From NCBI GenBank assembly GCA_941918925.1, contig OW799233.1:42956275-43020274 (forward strand): a stretch of 64,000 nt of DNA, given 5' to 3'. This document shows, in pieces, positions 12,318-25,839 of the stretch. The notes below the pieces were generated by a model. It was not told where the DNA came from and ran no database searches. It saw only the letters and a list, made by a program, of their open reading frames with translations. This DNA comes from Phyto melanocephala. Taxonomy: Eukaryota; Arthropoda; Insecta; Diptera; Rhinophoridae. The first letter of the stretch is position 1; every line of letters starts with the position of its first letter. Both the position numbers and the translations under genes were made by a program.

Positions 12318-14349
12318 TTTTTATACCCGCCACCAAAAAAATGGTGGGGGTATATTCATTTTGTCATTCCGTTTGTAACACATCGAAATATCCATTTTAG
12401 ACCCCATAAAGTATATATATTCTGAATCAGGGTTTGATTTGATGACGATCTAGCTATGTCCGTCCGTCTGTCCGTCTGTTGAAAGCACGATAGAGGTCGC
12501 ACCGAAAAAGCTAGGGGGCTCAAATTTTTCCAGAATCTTTCTTATAGACAAGGTTTGTTTGGTATTGAAAATGGGCTAAATCGGAATATTAGGAAGAGAG
12601 TTATAGCTCGAAAAGCAAGAGTAGGTCGAAAAAACCGTGTCCTTCGAACATCGAATAAAATGGAATTGTGTCCAAACGCATTAACGTAGACTCATGAAAC
12701 TTCGAATATATATTTCCTGAGTAAAAACAATATTTCTCCCCGAAAATTGTCTAAATGCATTAGGAGAAGAGTTATCGATCAAAATGTACGAAAATTTATA
12801 CCGCACAGTGTATTTTTCGGTATATTTAAAAACAAAAACGTCATAAAAGCAACAAAATTGGATGTACGGCTCTGAAATTTTGCACACTCTGCATTTTGGT
12901 GAGTAGCTTTTTTGTAACGGAAAATCAATGTGCCCCGCCCACTTTTACGCCAACCTCCCATATAACGTTTTACCTAAAATTCATATAATTTCTCTATTAA
13001 TAAAGATTTTGGAATAATAAAGGGCTATATTGAAACACCTAAGTTGTACTCCTTCGCAAAAATAACTTTTACACGCCTACTCTAACGCCCACTTTTCACG
13101 TTATCTCCCGTTAATGAAATTTAAAAGCTCATAAAACCGCCAAAATTAGAGGTATGATGATCAAATTTGCTACGTATATCCCCCTAGGCAATATCATTAC
13201 TCTGCCAGAAAATTAAGGTGCCACGCCCACTTTTACGCCCACCTCCCATATAACGTTTTACCTAAAATTCATATAATTTCTCTATTAATAAAGATTTTGG
13301 AATAGTAAAGGGCTAAATTGAAACACCTAAGTTGTACTCATTCGCAAAAACAACTTTGACACGCCTACTATATCGCAAACTTTTTACGTTATCTACCGTT
13401 AATGAAATTTAAAAACTCATAAAACCGCCAAAATAAGAGGTATAATGATCAAATTTGCTACGTATATCCTTCTAATCAATGTAATTGTTGTGCCAAAAAG
13501 TTAACGCCTACCTCCTATATAACGGTTTATCTTAAATTCATGTAATTTCTCTATTGACAAAGTTTTTGGGAAAATAAAGGACTATATTGAAATATCTAAG
13601 TTGTATTTATAAGCAGAAACTTTATTGACACTCCTACTTTAACGCCCACTTTTACTTAAAGACTACATTTACAAAAGCATTTTAGTAGCACAAATTATTT
13701 AGGAAACTATTATCATTTCTTTTGGTAATGATAATATTTGTATGGTTCAATTATGTATTTAACAAAATATCGGCCAAATGCCCCCCCCAATCCTTGGTAC
13801 CACTCCTCTATCTGATGGTCCAAATTTTCAATGACAATGTTGCAAAAACCACCAGTGGTTCCCATTCAACGCACTAAGAAGGCATTCACAGATTTTCTAA
13901 CATTTTTTACAGACCTGTTTTGCAGAAATTTAAATATTTGTTACAATTCTCCCGATTGTGGACGAATTTGAACGATTATGTTGATCAAAAGAATTACGAA
14001 GTGCACAAAATACGATTTTTGATTTGAACGCCAATTTTTATAAAAAACCTGAATAACTTTAAAGCGTTTCTCATTTGCGTATCTTTCCACGGACCAAATT
14101 GAGTAAGTTTGAGATTGAGAAATGTCAAGTGAAATGCAGAAAACAAATTTTAAGACTAGGTGTAGTTCACCTTCAACATGGGCCCTTAAAATTTAACCAC
14201 CCTATACAAAGAAAATGGTACATATTTTATTATAAAGAGATTATTCCATAGCGATTAACAAAATAAAAAATATTGTGCTTTAAATGTACACAAAATTGGT
14301 GGTGGGTATAAAAGATTCGGCACAGCCGAATATAGTGCTCTTACTTGTT
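12318..14349 (+). mobile_element. HINE/INE-1-like element, copy IV, long, with internal repeats
   Basis: It starts TTATACCCGCCACC. The hallmark INE-1 section follows: 'ccccataaagtatatatatt', a 'tgaatcaggg' block and repeated 'gtccgtctgtccgtctgttg'. It ends GGTGGGTATAAAAGATTCGGCACAGCCGAA...CTTGTT at 14349. At 2.03 kb it is long for the family because 12890-13660 contains a ~300-bp unit repeated about 2.5 times ('ccacgcccacttttacgccc', 'ctcccatataacgttttacc', 'tctctattaataaagatttt'). It has no coding capacity. Confidence 0.8.
12900..13660 (+). repeat. Internal ~300-bp tandem repeats of HINE copy IV
   Basis: Successive units share 'acttttacgcc(a/c)acctcccatat', 'cctaaaattcatataatttc', 'tgaaacacctaagttgtact' and 'gttatct.ccgttaatgaaat'. 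The first two units are nearly identical and the third is diverged and shorter. Confidence 0.7.
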
Positions 14350-16889
14350 GTTTAAAGGTTAGATTTTTTTTTGGTTTTTTTGCATTTCTTCATTTCATCA
14401 AATTGGTTTAAAGGGCTATATTATTTTATATATCTCTGTTCCATATTCTTGAATTTGTGCCCTTCTTCCAACTTAAGGTTAAATTGGCTACTAAGGTCTA
14501 TAAACTTTTAATGCTATCAGTATCAAATGTGATCAAACAAAACAAAAATAGACAAAAGAATTTAACTATATAAGACCAAATAGGTTTAAAGCATTATTTT
14601 TTTAAATTTAAAATGATTTAATTTCTAAAGTAGAAATTTACAGAATCCCTTGATGTTAGTATCAAACAATTTCAGTACATAATTGTAGTTTTGATATAAT
14701 TAAATTTTAATCTATAAAATTGCGACTTTTGAGTTATCGTTAACCGCTAAATGTAGCGCTAAATTAGCAACGTTGAAAATGTACATATTTACATCTGTGT
14801 GCAAGCAAGTGCAAACAAAATAAAGAAAAACTTAAAAAAGTGCTCAATGAAAGAATTATAAGAAGAATTACTAAAAATAATACAAGAAGAAAACCTGTCA
14901 CTAACACATTTACATGTAAAAAAAAAATCAAGAATATTTAATAGAAGAAGGTAGTAAAGGAATATAATGAATTTATACAGTCGGAGTGTGCAATTCATAA
15001 AAAAGTCCATATGAATATGTAAAACACACACTAACAACAAAACTCACAGGAAAAAGTTAACAAAACAAAAAGGAAGAAGTGAGTATGTCAGAGTATTTTT
15101 GAGTTTAAACAACTGCAAACTATTTAACAATAATACAGGACTTAAAAGTAATTAGTTCCCAGATTTAATTTAGTTTTTTGTTCAAATGTGCTAAAAACTT
15201 GATTAATTTTGAATTTATGTATGAAGATGGAAACTTGGGATGTATTGGGCAATTAGCTTTAAACAGAGATGCCACATTATTTCAGGTAACACCAAGAACG
15301 TGTAAGAATAATTTAATAATTTAAGGATAATAGCTTTCCCTATAAATTAACTTATTTTTAATAAGAAAAATACTTTTATTCCTGATATACATAATATCGA
15401 ATGTGGATTTTTAAACAATCTTTGAAATACTTATTTAATGTCAAGTGTTAAAAAATATAATTTCAAACGTTCGACTTTAGAATTGCTGGGATATTTAAAA
15501 AAATGTGTCAAAGCTTTCAAATAAAAACAATGACAGAATTTGGTGAATTGTTGAAAAAACAATTATTTTGATATTTTATATTTTTATTTTGAAAGGATAA
15601 TTTTAATAACCTGTCGATTATCAATATCAACTAATTCTTTGTTGCGTTGACATTCCAAGTCCCTAACGATGTTTTTTATTTGTCTAGAACTTTTCTTTGA
15701 GAATAGACCAATTTTGCTTAATTGGCCGATGCTAGGGAGATTAAGGTTCGTTTAATTTTGTATGGATTTGATTTTTTTCAAAGACAATTCATTGCAGCTG
15801 TTAAATAAAGTCAGGCAACTAAATCAGGTGTTGTTAAAATCAGCTTTTGCAGTGTGCCTGATTTTATGTGAACAATGTTTTTAATACTTAGCACAAATAT
15901 TTTATATTTTTTATATAGTCTTGTCCTTTAATTAATTTTATTTTTTATTTATTTTTTTTATGGCTAGTTCAGATTAAACTTGAAAATTAAACAGCCAGTT
16001 ATTTTTTGAGAAATGTTTTAAATGAAGGTGAATTCAGCGTAATAAATTAAAAAAATGTTATTATCAATTAATGTACATACATACTAAAGAGCTGCACAAG
16101 CATAAGAAAAATGACTTACAAGTAATCTCATTAAATCTCAAATAGTGTGTGTATATTATTGTTTTATTATATAATACATACAAAAATAGTGTTTAGATAT
16201 ACAACAAAAATATTAAAGAATAGAACAAAACTGACGTAGAACAACGCAATAATATAAAGCTGAATCAATACGAAGATAAAATAGAACACACAAAACATGT
16301 TTGAATGTTTTGATAGTAGACCTAGACCAAAGAAAAACTTGAATAAAAGCCTTAAAATTTAATGTTCTGTAATGGGATGAATTTATATGTATTAAAAAAA
16401 TCACTTTTAAAAAAGTATTTTCTTTTTAAACTGCGTTTAATGTAATTACAAGAACACTACTGTTTAATATTTTTTACGTTTTTTGTGTTGTGTTCTATTG
16501 TACTCGATGTTTTTGTTAAGATTTACCATTTCTTAGTTTTATTGTCGCTTTTTGTTTTGATATTGTACGTTGTATGAAAACAAAACCACTAACAAAGGTG
16601 TAGAGAAACAATGTTCGAGTGATGATTAATTGCTTTTAGCGAGAGTTATGTTTTGTTTATAATATAGTGATAAGAAGTAGTATGAAATATAACACATAAC
16701 TTTTAGAACATTTTATTCAGCTGTTTAATACATACATACATTAGTGTACAATACCAAGTTGAAAAAAATGTGACGTACACCTTCGAATATAAAATATTTA
16801 TGCAAAACAATTTTAAAAAAATCTTATAAAACGTAAAATCAAAAAGGCAACCCTACGCTCCGCAAAAAAAAACAAAATTTCTTTGCGCC
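14350..16889. other. AT-rich DNA with no recognised gene
   Basis: It is low in GC with many homopolymers. The short minus-strand ORFs at 14789 and 16213 are Phe/Leu/Tyr-rich AT artefacts. No transposon termini or RNA genes could be identified. Confidence 0.6.
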
Positions 16890-18205
16890 ATTTTGCTTTT
16901 GAGTTTTTCATAGTTTATTACATATACTCGACTGGTCTTTCGTTTAGTGCCAATATTGAGGCGGTTGAAGTCGGTACCTTTAAAATTATTAGATTTGACT
17001 AATATATAAATGTATTGTACTCGATTTTGTAGAGGCGACCATCATGGATTTTGAATTTTTTTTTAAGTGTATTATATTCTACTAGTTAAGCCCATTCATT
17101 CATTTGATACCCATTCTCTCTGTTGTCCAGAAGCTGAAAAAAATTGATTTTTGTGTGTAAATTTTAGAAAAAAAACACCGAAGTAGTTGTTTTTTGTGTT
17201 CATATCTCAGTTAGTTTTTAACCAAATTGATCAGTTTTTCTCAGCAATAGTTTCCGAAACTACGGCTTGTACTTTGGAGTCTTAGTTTGTACAAAAATAA
17301 ATCAGGAGCTATTTTTAAAAATTATTTTTACCTATAACTTTGCTGATTAGTGACCGAATAGTCCAAATTAACGAATAGCCCATAGGCATATCATATCTAT
17401 AAATAGGAGCAAACGTGGCTATAAATTATTCTGGGGCTGAAAAATGTTGATTTTTATAATAAAAACTAGCCCGGCGCGCGTTGCTACGTCCTTTAATGAA
17501 TAAAAATGTATTCTAAATTTTAATTGAATATCAAGTTAAAGAAGCTAACAATTATAACTTGTTTTTTATGGGCATGGCACCGCCCACTTTTCTAATCACG
17601 TAACTGTATAGTCATGACAGCTCAATATGTAAGCAAAGTTTCAGAAAAATCGGTCAAGTGCAAGTAGCTAAAAATGATAACTTATTTTTTATAGGCGTGG
17701 CACTGCCCACTTTTCTAATCACGAAATTGCCTAATCATGAAAGTTCAATATGTGTTCAAAGTTTCAAAAAAATCGGTCAAGTGTAAGTAGCTAAAAATTA
17801 TAACAAACTTTTTATGGGCGTGGCTCCGCCCACTTTTTTCCACCCATAAACATTTCCTGGAATGTGTACAACAACTTGCCAAGGCAGATCAGCTTTATGG
17901 TTTCGGAGTCTATAGCTAACACACACACATACAGAGTTTTACTTTTATATTTATAGATAGATATGGGAAAAACAGAGGCAGTCGTGTTTATTTGCTTATA
18001 TCTCAAAAAATTATGGGGCGATTATGCGGGATTTCAATGGCAATTTATTCCAGAATATTTGCAAAAGATTTATGCCACATATAGATTAGTGCGTCATGTG
18101 GGGGATTTTAAAACTTGATTTCAACTAACACACGAACGAAAAAAAAATATTGTATAAATTACAAACGGAATGGCCTTGCCACTACAGGTAAGGCGTATAC
18201 AATTA
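16890..18205 (-). mobile_element. HINE/INE-1-like element, copy VII, split by Helitron C
   Basis: The left part (about 16960-17465: 'ttgtactcgattttgtagaggc', 'catcatggattttgaatttt', 'tattctactagt.aagccc') and right part (17958-18205: 'gggaaaaacagaggcagtcg', 'tatggggcgattatgc', 'acttgatttcaact') are collinear with copy V at 40290-41110. There the two parts are continuous. The Helitron lies exactly between them. Confidence 0.7.
17466..17957 (-). mobile_element. Helitron (non-autonomous), copy C, nested in a HINE
   Basis: On the minus strand the 5' end is TCTATAAATATAAAAGT and the 3' end is the GC hairpin plus CTAG. On the plus strand the flanks are A before CTAG and T after GA, the A|T target expected of Helitrons. 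It carries about three internal ~120-bp units and the GTGTGTGTTAGCTATAGACTC block. Confidence 0.85.
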
Positions 18206-19572
18206 TATTAAATATTTAGTTTCTTTTGCAAAACTATGTAATAATTTATTCAACAATATTCAATGGATCAACCTAACTAGTTGTGTAAATTTATTTAACT
18301 TGTTTAACTTTAGGGTTAATTGAAAAAGGGACACTGCAAGCCTACAAAAAAGTTGAATAAAATAACTTTTGTCGTCCCTTGTTGTGCTATTATATTTATA
18401 TGACAACTAGATTGCTTATCTGGCAACGTGCTAAAAGATATTCCATTGATAAACGAAAAAAGTTCTACCACTTTAGTGCTGTTTTAAGGCATAAACCCAT
18501 AATTTTCGTTTAATTTTCTACTTTAATCTTTTAATACCTTTAAAGGGTTTGATATATTTTTTATTTTATTTTTTGTTAAATGGGGACACGCCGTATATAA
18601 TGAAATAAAATGAAAGGACTCTTTTTTTCTCATTTCTTACACATTATTCTGTGTGTTTGGGTGCACTTTATTTCTGAAGGACAATAGGGAGGGGATTAAG
18701 GTTTTAGTTTTCATTCTTTGCACAGAGTATAAAACAGGAAATTACATTTTTTTTTGTTTTAACTTTGTTACTTAAAAAGAAATTACAACAAAAAGTATGT
18801 AGACTTACTGTCGTCTACAAAACTACAAACAAACTGCAATGTACAAAGAATAGGCAAATGAGCGAGCATACGAGTAAATAGTCCCAGTTAAAGTGCACTA
18901 ATCAAAGAAAAAGTGCATAAAAGGATGGATGTTGAAATTAAAATATTGAATTTCCATAAAATTTTAAAGAAAAGAAACACACTTTAGTTGTAAGTATGTA
19001 CACTGATTTTAAATTTTAAAAGTAAAATGTAAAAGTGCTTTGTGTATCTTTTGTTTAAGCAAATTTTAAAAGAACACATTTTGGCAACATCCTTAAACAA
19101 TATTTTCGTTTGACAATACATATTTCAAATGTATGAAGATTAATTTTAACCATTTTAGTGCTGCACTTATAATGCTTCTCTGTATAGTGTAGTGCCTTGG
19201 TAAAGGATGCAAAGCCTCTACTAGCATGCACACACTTTGTTTCTGGAAGTAAAGAACTTTACAAAAGTTTTTTTTCATTATTGCTCAACAAAAAGAACAA
19301 CAAATGATGAAAAGTTTTATATTAAATTTAGCGAAATAATTAACCAATTATCAGGTTTTATTGGCGATAAATGCAGAAAACAAGAATAAAGCACTTCCGT
19401 ATCTAAGGAAAATGTTAAATTTGAAATGAAACATAATTTTGAAAAATTTTTTAGAAAAACCAACATATTTTACATCTACAGTATTGTTGGAAAGCGCGTG
19501 TTTCTGTTACTTTGAAAAATATCTATTAAAATTAAAACATTTAATTGTTATTGTAATTTGTATCTGCTTATA
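18206..19572. other. AT-rich DNA with no recognised feature
   Basis: No coding sequence, RNA gene or transposon terminus could be supported. Confidence 0.6.
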
Positions 19573-19593
19573 TCTATATATATAAAAGTGAAA

Positions 19594-19624
<31 letters not shown>

Positions 19625-20324
19625 CTATAGACTCCGAAACTGTAAAACCGATCGGACTCAAACTTTGGCAAGTTGTTGTACACATACCAGGGAGTGTTTA
19701 TGGGTGGAAAAAAGTGGGCGGGGCCACGCCCATAAAAAATTAGTTATCAGTTTTAGCTACTTGCACTTGACCGATTTTTCTGAAACTTTGCACACATATC
19801 GAGCTGTCATGACTAAAAAATTTTGTGATAAGAAAAGTGGGCGGGGCCACGCCCCTAAAAAAGTTTAAATTTTGAGGTACTTGCACTGGACCGATTTTTC
19901 TGAAACTTTGCACACATATTAAGCTGTCATGACTTTATAATTTCGTGATTAAAAAGTGGGCGGGGCCACGCCCACAAAAAATTAGTTATCAGTTTTAGCT
20001 ACTTGCACTGGACCGATTATACTGAAACTTTGCACACATATTGAGCTATTATGACTTTACAATTTCGTGAAAAGAAAAGTGGGCAGGGCCACGCCCATAA
20101 AAACAATTATAATTTTGAGGTACTTGCACTGGTCCGATTCTTCTGAAACTTTGCACACATATTGAGCTATTATGACTTTACAATTTCGTGATAAGAAAAC
20201 TGGGCAATGCCACGCCCATAAAAAAAATTATAATTTTTAGGTTTTTGCACTTGATATTCAATTAAAATTCAGAATGCATTTCGATTCATTAAGGGGCGTA
20301 GCAACGCGCGCCGGGTTTGGCTAG
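19573..20324 (+). mobile_element. Helitron (non-autonomous), copy D, best complete copy
   Basis: It starts TCTATATATATAAAAGTG after A and ends in GCGTAGCAACGCGCGCC...GGCTAG before T. It contains a (GT)n run, the 'aaaccgatcggactcaaac' block, then about five ~120-bp units. Each unit carries a GGGC-GGGGCCAC-GCCC-type palindrome. No Rep/helicase ORF is present, so it must be mobilised in trans. The overlapping 61-aa and 88-aa frames here are repeat artefacts. Confidence 0.85.
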
Positions 20325-20569
20325 TTAAAAATATGATAAAAAAACATTTTTTTTCACTCTCTAAAGCCCATAGTACACGTATGTAGCTTTTTACATTTCG
20401 TGTACTACAGGCTTAACAAGTTAAAAAAAATTAAAACGAAATTAGCTCCTTGAATAACTGTTCGAAACTTAAGCAACCTTCAGTGTTGCGTAAAACGTAC
20501 ATCGTTTTTAAATGGATTCCAAAAAGATAAGTTAGAAATGTTGTTGGTATTGACTGCCACTTTAATTTA
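20325..20569. other. AT-rich DNA with a short inverted repeat
   Basis: A small inverted pair ('agtacacgtatgtag' at about 20373 and 'cgtgtactac' at about 20400) lies in otherwise featureless AT-rich DNA. Confidence 0.4.
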
Positions 20570-20715
20570 AAGCAACTAATCACCTTTTGCTAATTTAAAA
20601 AACGACACAATCCGACTCTGCTCTTCATAATGTTGACAAGGTTCTTAATAGGATTTAAGTCTGGTAATTGAGCCGGCCAATCTAAGACTTCAATCGTATT
20701 AGCTGACATGGTGGC
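20570..20715 (-). pseudogene. Tc1-like transposase C-terminal remnant
   Basis: Read on the minus strand, 'NTIEVLDWPAQLPDLNPIKN' is followed by '..LVNIMKSRVG'. This corresponds to the Tc1 motif around the last catalytic acidic residue (consensus ..DWPAQSPDLNPIENLW). The Glu is changed to Lys, and nothing before or after it stays open, so it is a dead fragment. It lies about 420 bp left of the foldback element. Confidence 0.7.
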
Positions 20716-21126
20716 GGCCAATTAATATCGCCACGACGCACTATGTTGCGGCTAGTGGAAAAGTAGCTTCTTTCCGATTATTTTTTCAGTGTTTTTAATG
20801 ATGCAATTTTGTCACAGACATTCCAAGTAAACAAAAAACACATAAAGCTTATTTTTATGTTGGCCCGTTGATTTTTAATTGATTTTAGAAGTCAAATATA
20901 CAAAATTTTCACGAAAAGAGGGGATTTCAGGGCTGTATTCAAAATGATCTCATTTGATTTTGGTGACAGATATTTTGATTCGGAGAAAAAATCTGCCTTC
21001 GGACAAGTATCTTCTGTAAAAAAAAGGAATGTTGTTTGAGACATTTTCATATGCACCTTTTTTAGAGCGAAAACCCGACTAAAGGTCAATTTTTCCTTAA
21101 AATTTGGGTTAGGTAAGCAATATCTA

Positions 21127-21135
21127 AAAAGTCCC
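21127..21135. other. 9-bp target-site duplication, left copy
   Basis: AAAAGTCCC directly precedes the first base of the terminal inverted segment. The same nine bases in the same orientation directly follow its other end (36276-36284). Confidence 0.85.
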
Positions 21136-21450
21136 ATGTGTGTGAAGATAAATTTGAAATTTGAAACCCTAGACACAAACCTAATAAGTTAACAGAGCTA
21201 TGTTAACTACTTAACAGAACTAATGTTATTACTCTAAATTTAGTTGTTTTTTATAATTAAAGATATTTTTATATAGGAATATTCAAAAAAAAAAAAAAAA
21301 AAAAAAAAAAACTGAATTTATAGAACACACCTCTGAAGCAAGCAATTATTAAAAATATTTAATATAACATTTTTTAGGTGAAAATAATAACACCTTTATA
21401 AAGAGTGATTTTTGAATAAAATATTTATGTTTTTTCGAATATAAAAAGTT
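21136..21450 (+). repeat. Left terminal inverted segment of the foldback element
   Basis: Non-satellite terminal DNA with a poly-A run of about 26 at 21287-21310. It passes directly into the first monomer at 'ggcacacaataccactatg'. It matches 35959-36275 in inverted orientation. Confidence 0.85.
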
Positions 21451-24334
21451 GGCACACAATACCACTATGTGGAAAGTATAGCCAAAGGCCATTACTACCA
21501 CACTATGGAAGTGGAATTCCTAAATTGATTTTGTGAAGTTTTTAAAAAATTATTGAAAATTTCTTTTTTTTCATATAAAATTTCTGTGAGGGATTTTGGT
21601 AATTGTGGGCAAATATGGAGACGGCACGCAACACCACTATATGGAAAGTATAGCCAGGGGCCATTGCTACCACATTATGGAAGTGGAATTCCTGAATTGA
21701 TTTTGTGAAGTTTTTAAAAAATTATTGAAAATTGATATTTTTTCATATGAAATTTCTGTGAGGGATTATGGTCATTGTGGGCAAATATGGAGACGGCACG
21801 CAACACCACTATATGGAAAGTATAGCCAGGGGCCATTGCTACCACTTTATGGAAGTGGAATTCCTGAATTGATTTTGTGAAGTTTTTAAAAAATTATTGA
21901 AAATTGATATTTTTTCATATGAAATTTCTGTGAGGGATTTTGGTCATTGTGGGCAAATATGGAGACGGCACGCAACACCACTATATAGAAAGTATAGCCA
22001 GGGGCCATTGCTACCACACTATGGATGTGGAATTCCTGAATTGATTTTGTGAAGTTTTTAAAAAATTATTGAAAATTTATATTTTTTCATATGAAATTTC
22101 TGTGAGGGATTTTGGTCATTGTGGGCAAATATGGAGACGGCACGCAATACCACTATATGGAAAGTATAGCCAGAGGCCATTGCTACCACATTATGGAAGT
22201 GGAATTCCTGAATTGATTTTGTGAAGTTTTAAAAAAATGTTTGAAAATTTTATTTCTCATATGTAATTTCTGTGAGGGATTTTGGTCATTGTGGGCAAAT
22301 ATGGAGACGGCACGCAACACCACTATATAGAAAGTATAGCCAGGGGCCATTGCTACCACACTATGGATGTGGAATTCCTGAATTGATTTTGTGAAGTTTT
22401 TAAAAAATTATTGAAAATTGATATTTTTTCATATGTAATTTCTGTGAGGGATTTTGCTCATTGTGGGCAAATATGGAGACGGCACGCAATACCACTATAT
22501 GGAAAGCATAGCCAAGGGCCATTACTACCACACTATGGATGTGGAATTCCTGAATTGATTTTGTGAAGTTTTTAAAAAATTATTGAAAATTGATATTTTT
22601 TCATATGTAATTTCTGTGAGGGATTTTGGTCATTGAGGGCAAATATGGAGACGGCACGCAACACCACTATATGGAAAGTATAGCCAGGGGCCATTGCTAC
22701 CACATTATGGATGTGGAATTCCTGAATTGATTTTGTGAAGTTTTTAAAAAATTATTGACAATTGATATTTTTTCATATGAAATTTCTGTGAGGGATTTTG
22801 GTCATTGTGGGCAAATATGGAGACGGCACGCAACACCACTATATAGAAAGTATAGCCAGGGGCCATTGCTACCACACTATGGATGTGGAATTCCTGAATT
22901 GATTTTGTGAAGTTTTTAAAAAATTATTGAAAATTGATATTTTTTCATATGTAATTTCTGTGAGGGATTTTGGTCATTGAGGGCAAATATGGAGACGGCA
23001 CGCAACACCACTATATGGAAAGTATAGCCAGGGGCCATTGCTACCACATTATGGAAGTGGAATTCCTGAATTGATTTTGTGAAGTTTTTAAAAAATTATT
23101 GAAAATTGATATTTTTTCATATGAAATTTCTGTGAGGGATTTTGTTCATTGTGGGCAAATATGGAGACGGCACGCAACACCACTATATAGAAAGTATAGC
23201 CAGAGGCCATTGCTACCACATTATGGAAGTGGAATTCCTGAATTGATTTTGTGAAGTTTTTAAAAAATTATTGAAAATTGATTTTTTTTCATATGAAATT
23301 TCTGTGAGGGATTTTGTTCATTGTGGGCAAATATGAAGACGGCACGCAACGCCACTATTAAGAAAGTATAGCCAGGGGCCATTGCTACCACATTATGGAA
23401 GTGGAATTCCTGAATTGATTTTGTGAAGTTTTTAAAAAATTATTGAAAATTGATATTTTTTCATATGAAATTTCTGTGAGGGATTTTGGTCATTGTGGGC
23501 AAATATGGAGACGGCACGCAATACCACTATATGGAAAGTATAGCCAGAGGCCATTACTACCACACTATGGAAGTGGAATTCCTGAATTGATTTTGTGAAG
23601 TTTTTAAAAAATTATTGAAAATTGATATTTTTTCATATGAAATTTCTGTGAGGGATTTTGGTCATTGTGGGCAAATATGGAGATGGCACGCAATACCACT
23701 ATATGGAGAGTATAGCCAGAGGCCATTACTACCACACTATGGAAGTGGAATTCCTGAATTGATTTTGTGAAGTTTTTAAAAAATTATTGAAAATTTGATT
23801 TCTCATATGAAATTTCTGTGAGGGATTTTGGTCATTGTGGGCAAATATGGAGACGGCACGCAACACCACTATATGAAAAGTATAGCCAGAGGCCATTACT
23901 ACCACACTATGGAAGTGGAATTCCTGAATTGATTTTGTGAAGTTTTTAAAAAATTATTGACAATTGATATTTTTTCATATGAAATTTCTGTGAGGGATTT
24001 TGGTCATTGTGGGCAAATATGGAGATGGCACGCAATACCACTATATGGAGAGTATAGCCAGAGGCCATTACTACCACACTATGGAAGTGGAATTCCTGAA
24101 TTGATTTTGTGAAGTTTTTAAAAAATTATTGAAAATTTGATTTCTCATATGAAATTTCTGTGAGGGATTTTGGTCATTGTGGGCAAATATGGAGACGGCA
24201 CGCAACACCACTATATGAAAAGTATAGCCAGAGGCCATTACTACCACACTATGGAAGTGGAATTCCTGAATTGATTTTGTGAAGTTTTTAAAAAATTATT
24301 GAAAATTGATATTTTTTCATATGTAATTTCTGTG

Positions 24335-24640
24335 ATGTGTGTGAAGATAAATTTGAAATTTGAAACCCTAGACACAAACCTAATAAGTTAACAGAGCTAT
24401 GTTAACTACTTAACAGAACTAATGTTATTACTCTAAATTTAGTTGTTTTTTATAATTAAAGATATTTTTTTATAGGAATATTAAAAAAAAAAAAAAAAAA
24501 ACTGAATTTATAGAACACACCTCTGAAGCAAGCAATGATTAAAAATTTTTAATATAACATTTTTTAGGTGAAAATAATAACACATTTATAAAGAGTGTTT
24601 TTTGAATAAAATATTTATCTTTTTTCGAATATACAAAGTT
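24335..24640 (+). repeat. Internal, direct copy of the terminal segment
   Basis: It begins ATGTGTGTGAAG immediately after a monomer truncated at 'tttctgtg' and runs through the same poly-A and 'ggtgaaaataataacac' blocks to 'ggcacacaatacc'. It has several substitutions against the outer ends (for example TTTTTTTATAGG for TTTTTATATAGG, shorter poly-A). The outer two are closer to each other than to it. Confidence 0.85.
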
Positions 24641-25839
24641 GGCACACAATACCACTATGTGGAAAGTATAGCCAGAGGCCATTGCTACCACATTATGGAT
24701 GTGGAATTCCTGAATTGATTTTGTGAAGTTTTTAAAAAATTATTGAAAATTGATATTTTTTCATATGTAATTTCTGTGAGGGATTTTGGTCATTGAGGGC
24801 AAATATGGAGACGGCACGCAACACCACTATATGGAAAGTATAGCCAGGGGCCATTGCTACCACATTATGGAAGTGGAATTCCTGAATTGATTTTGTGAAG
24901 TTTTTAAAAAATTATTGAAAATTGATATTTTTTCATATGAAATTTCTGTGAGGGATTTTGTTCATTGTGGGCAAATATGGAGACGGCACGCAACACCACT
25001 ATATAGAAAGTATAGCCAGAGGCCATTGCTACCACATTATGGAAGTGGAATTCCTGAATTGATTTTGTGAAGTTTTTAAAAAATTATTGAAAATTGATTT
25101 TTTTTCATATGAAATTTCTGTGAGGGATTTTGTTCATTGTGGGCAAATATGAAGACGGCACGCAACGCCACTATTAAGAAAGTATAGCCAGGGGCCATTG
25201 CTACCACATTATGGAAGTGGAATTCCTGAATTGATTTTGTGAAGTTTTTAAAAAATTATTGAAAATTGATATTTTTTCATATGAAATTTCTGTGAGGGAT
25301 TTTGGTCATTGTGGGCAAATATGGAGACGGCACGCAATACCACTATATGGAAAGTATAGCCAGAGGCCATTACTACCACACTATGGAAGTGGAATTCCTG
25401 AATTGATTTTGTGAAGTTTTTAAAAAATTATTGAAAATTGATATTTTTTCATATGAAATTTCTGTGAGGGATTTTGGTCATTGTGGGCAAATATGGAGAT
25501 GGCACGCAATACCACTATATGGAGAGTATAGCCAGAGGCCATTACTACCACACTATGGAAGTGGAATTCCTGAATTGATTTTGTGAAGTTTTTAAAAAAT
25601 TATTGAAAATTTGATTTCTCATATGAAATTTCTGTGAGGGATTTTGGTCATTGTGGGCAAATATGGAGACGGCACGCAACACCACTATATGAAAAGTATA
25701 GCCAGAGGCCATTACTACCACACTATGGAAGTGGAATTCCTGAATTGATTTTGTGAAGTTTTTAAAAAATTATTGAAAATTTGATTTTTCATATGAAATT
25801 TCTGTGAGGGATTTTGTTCATTGTGGGCAAATATGGAGA

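Noticed and set aside
19558..19868. Two overlapping ORFs (61 and 88 aa) with a Val/Cys run
   Set aside because: They are translations of the (GT)n run and palindromic units of Helitron copy D. Equivalent frames occur in other copies.
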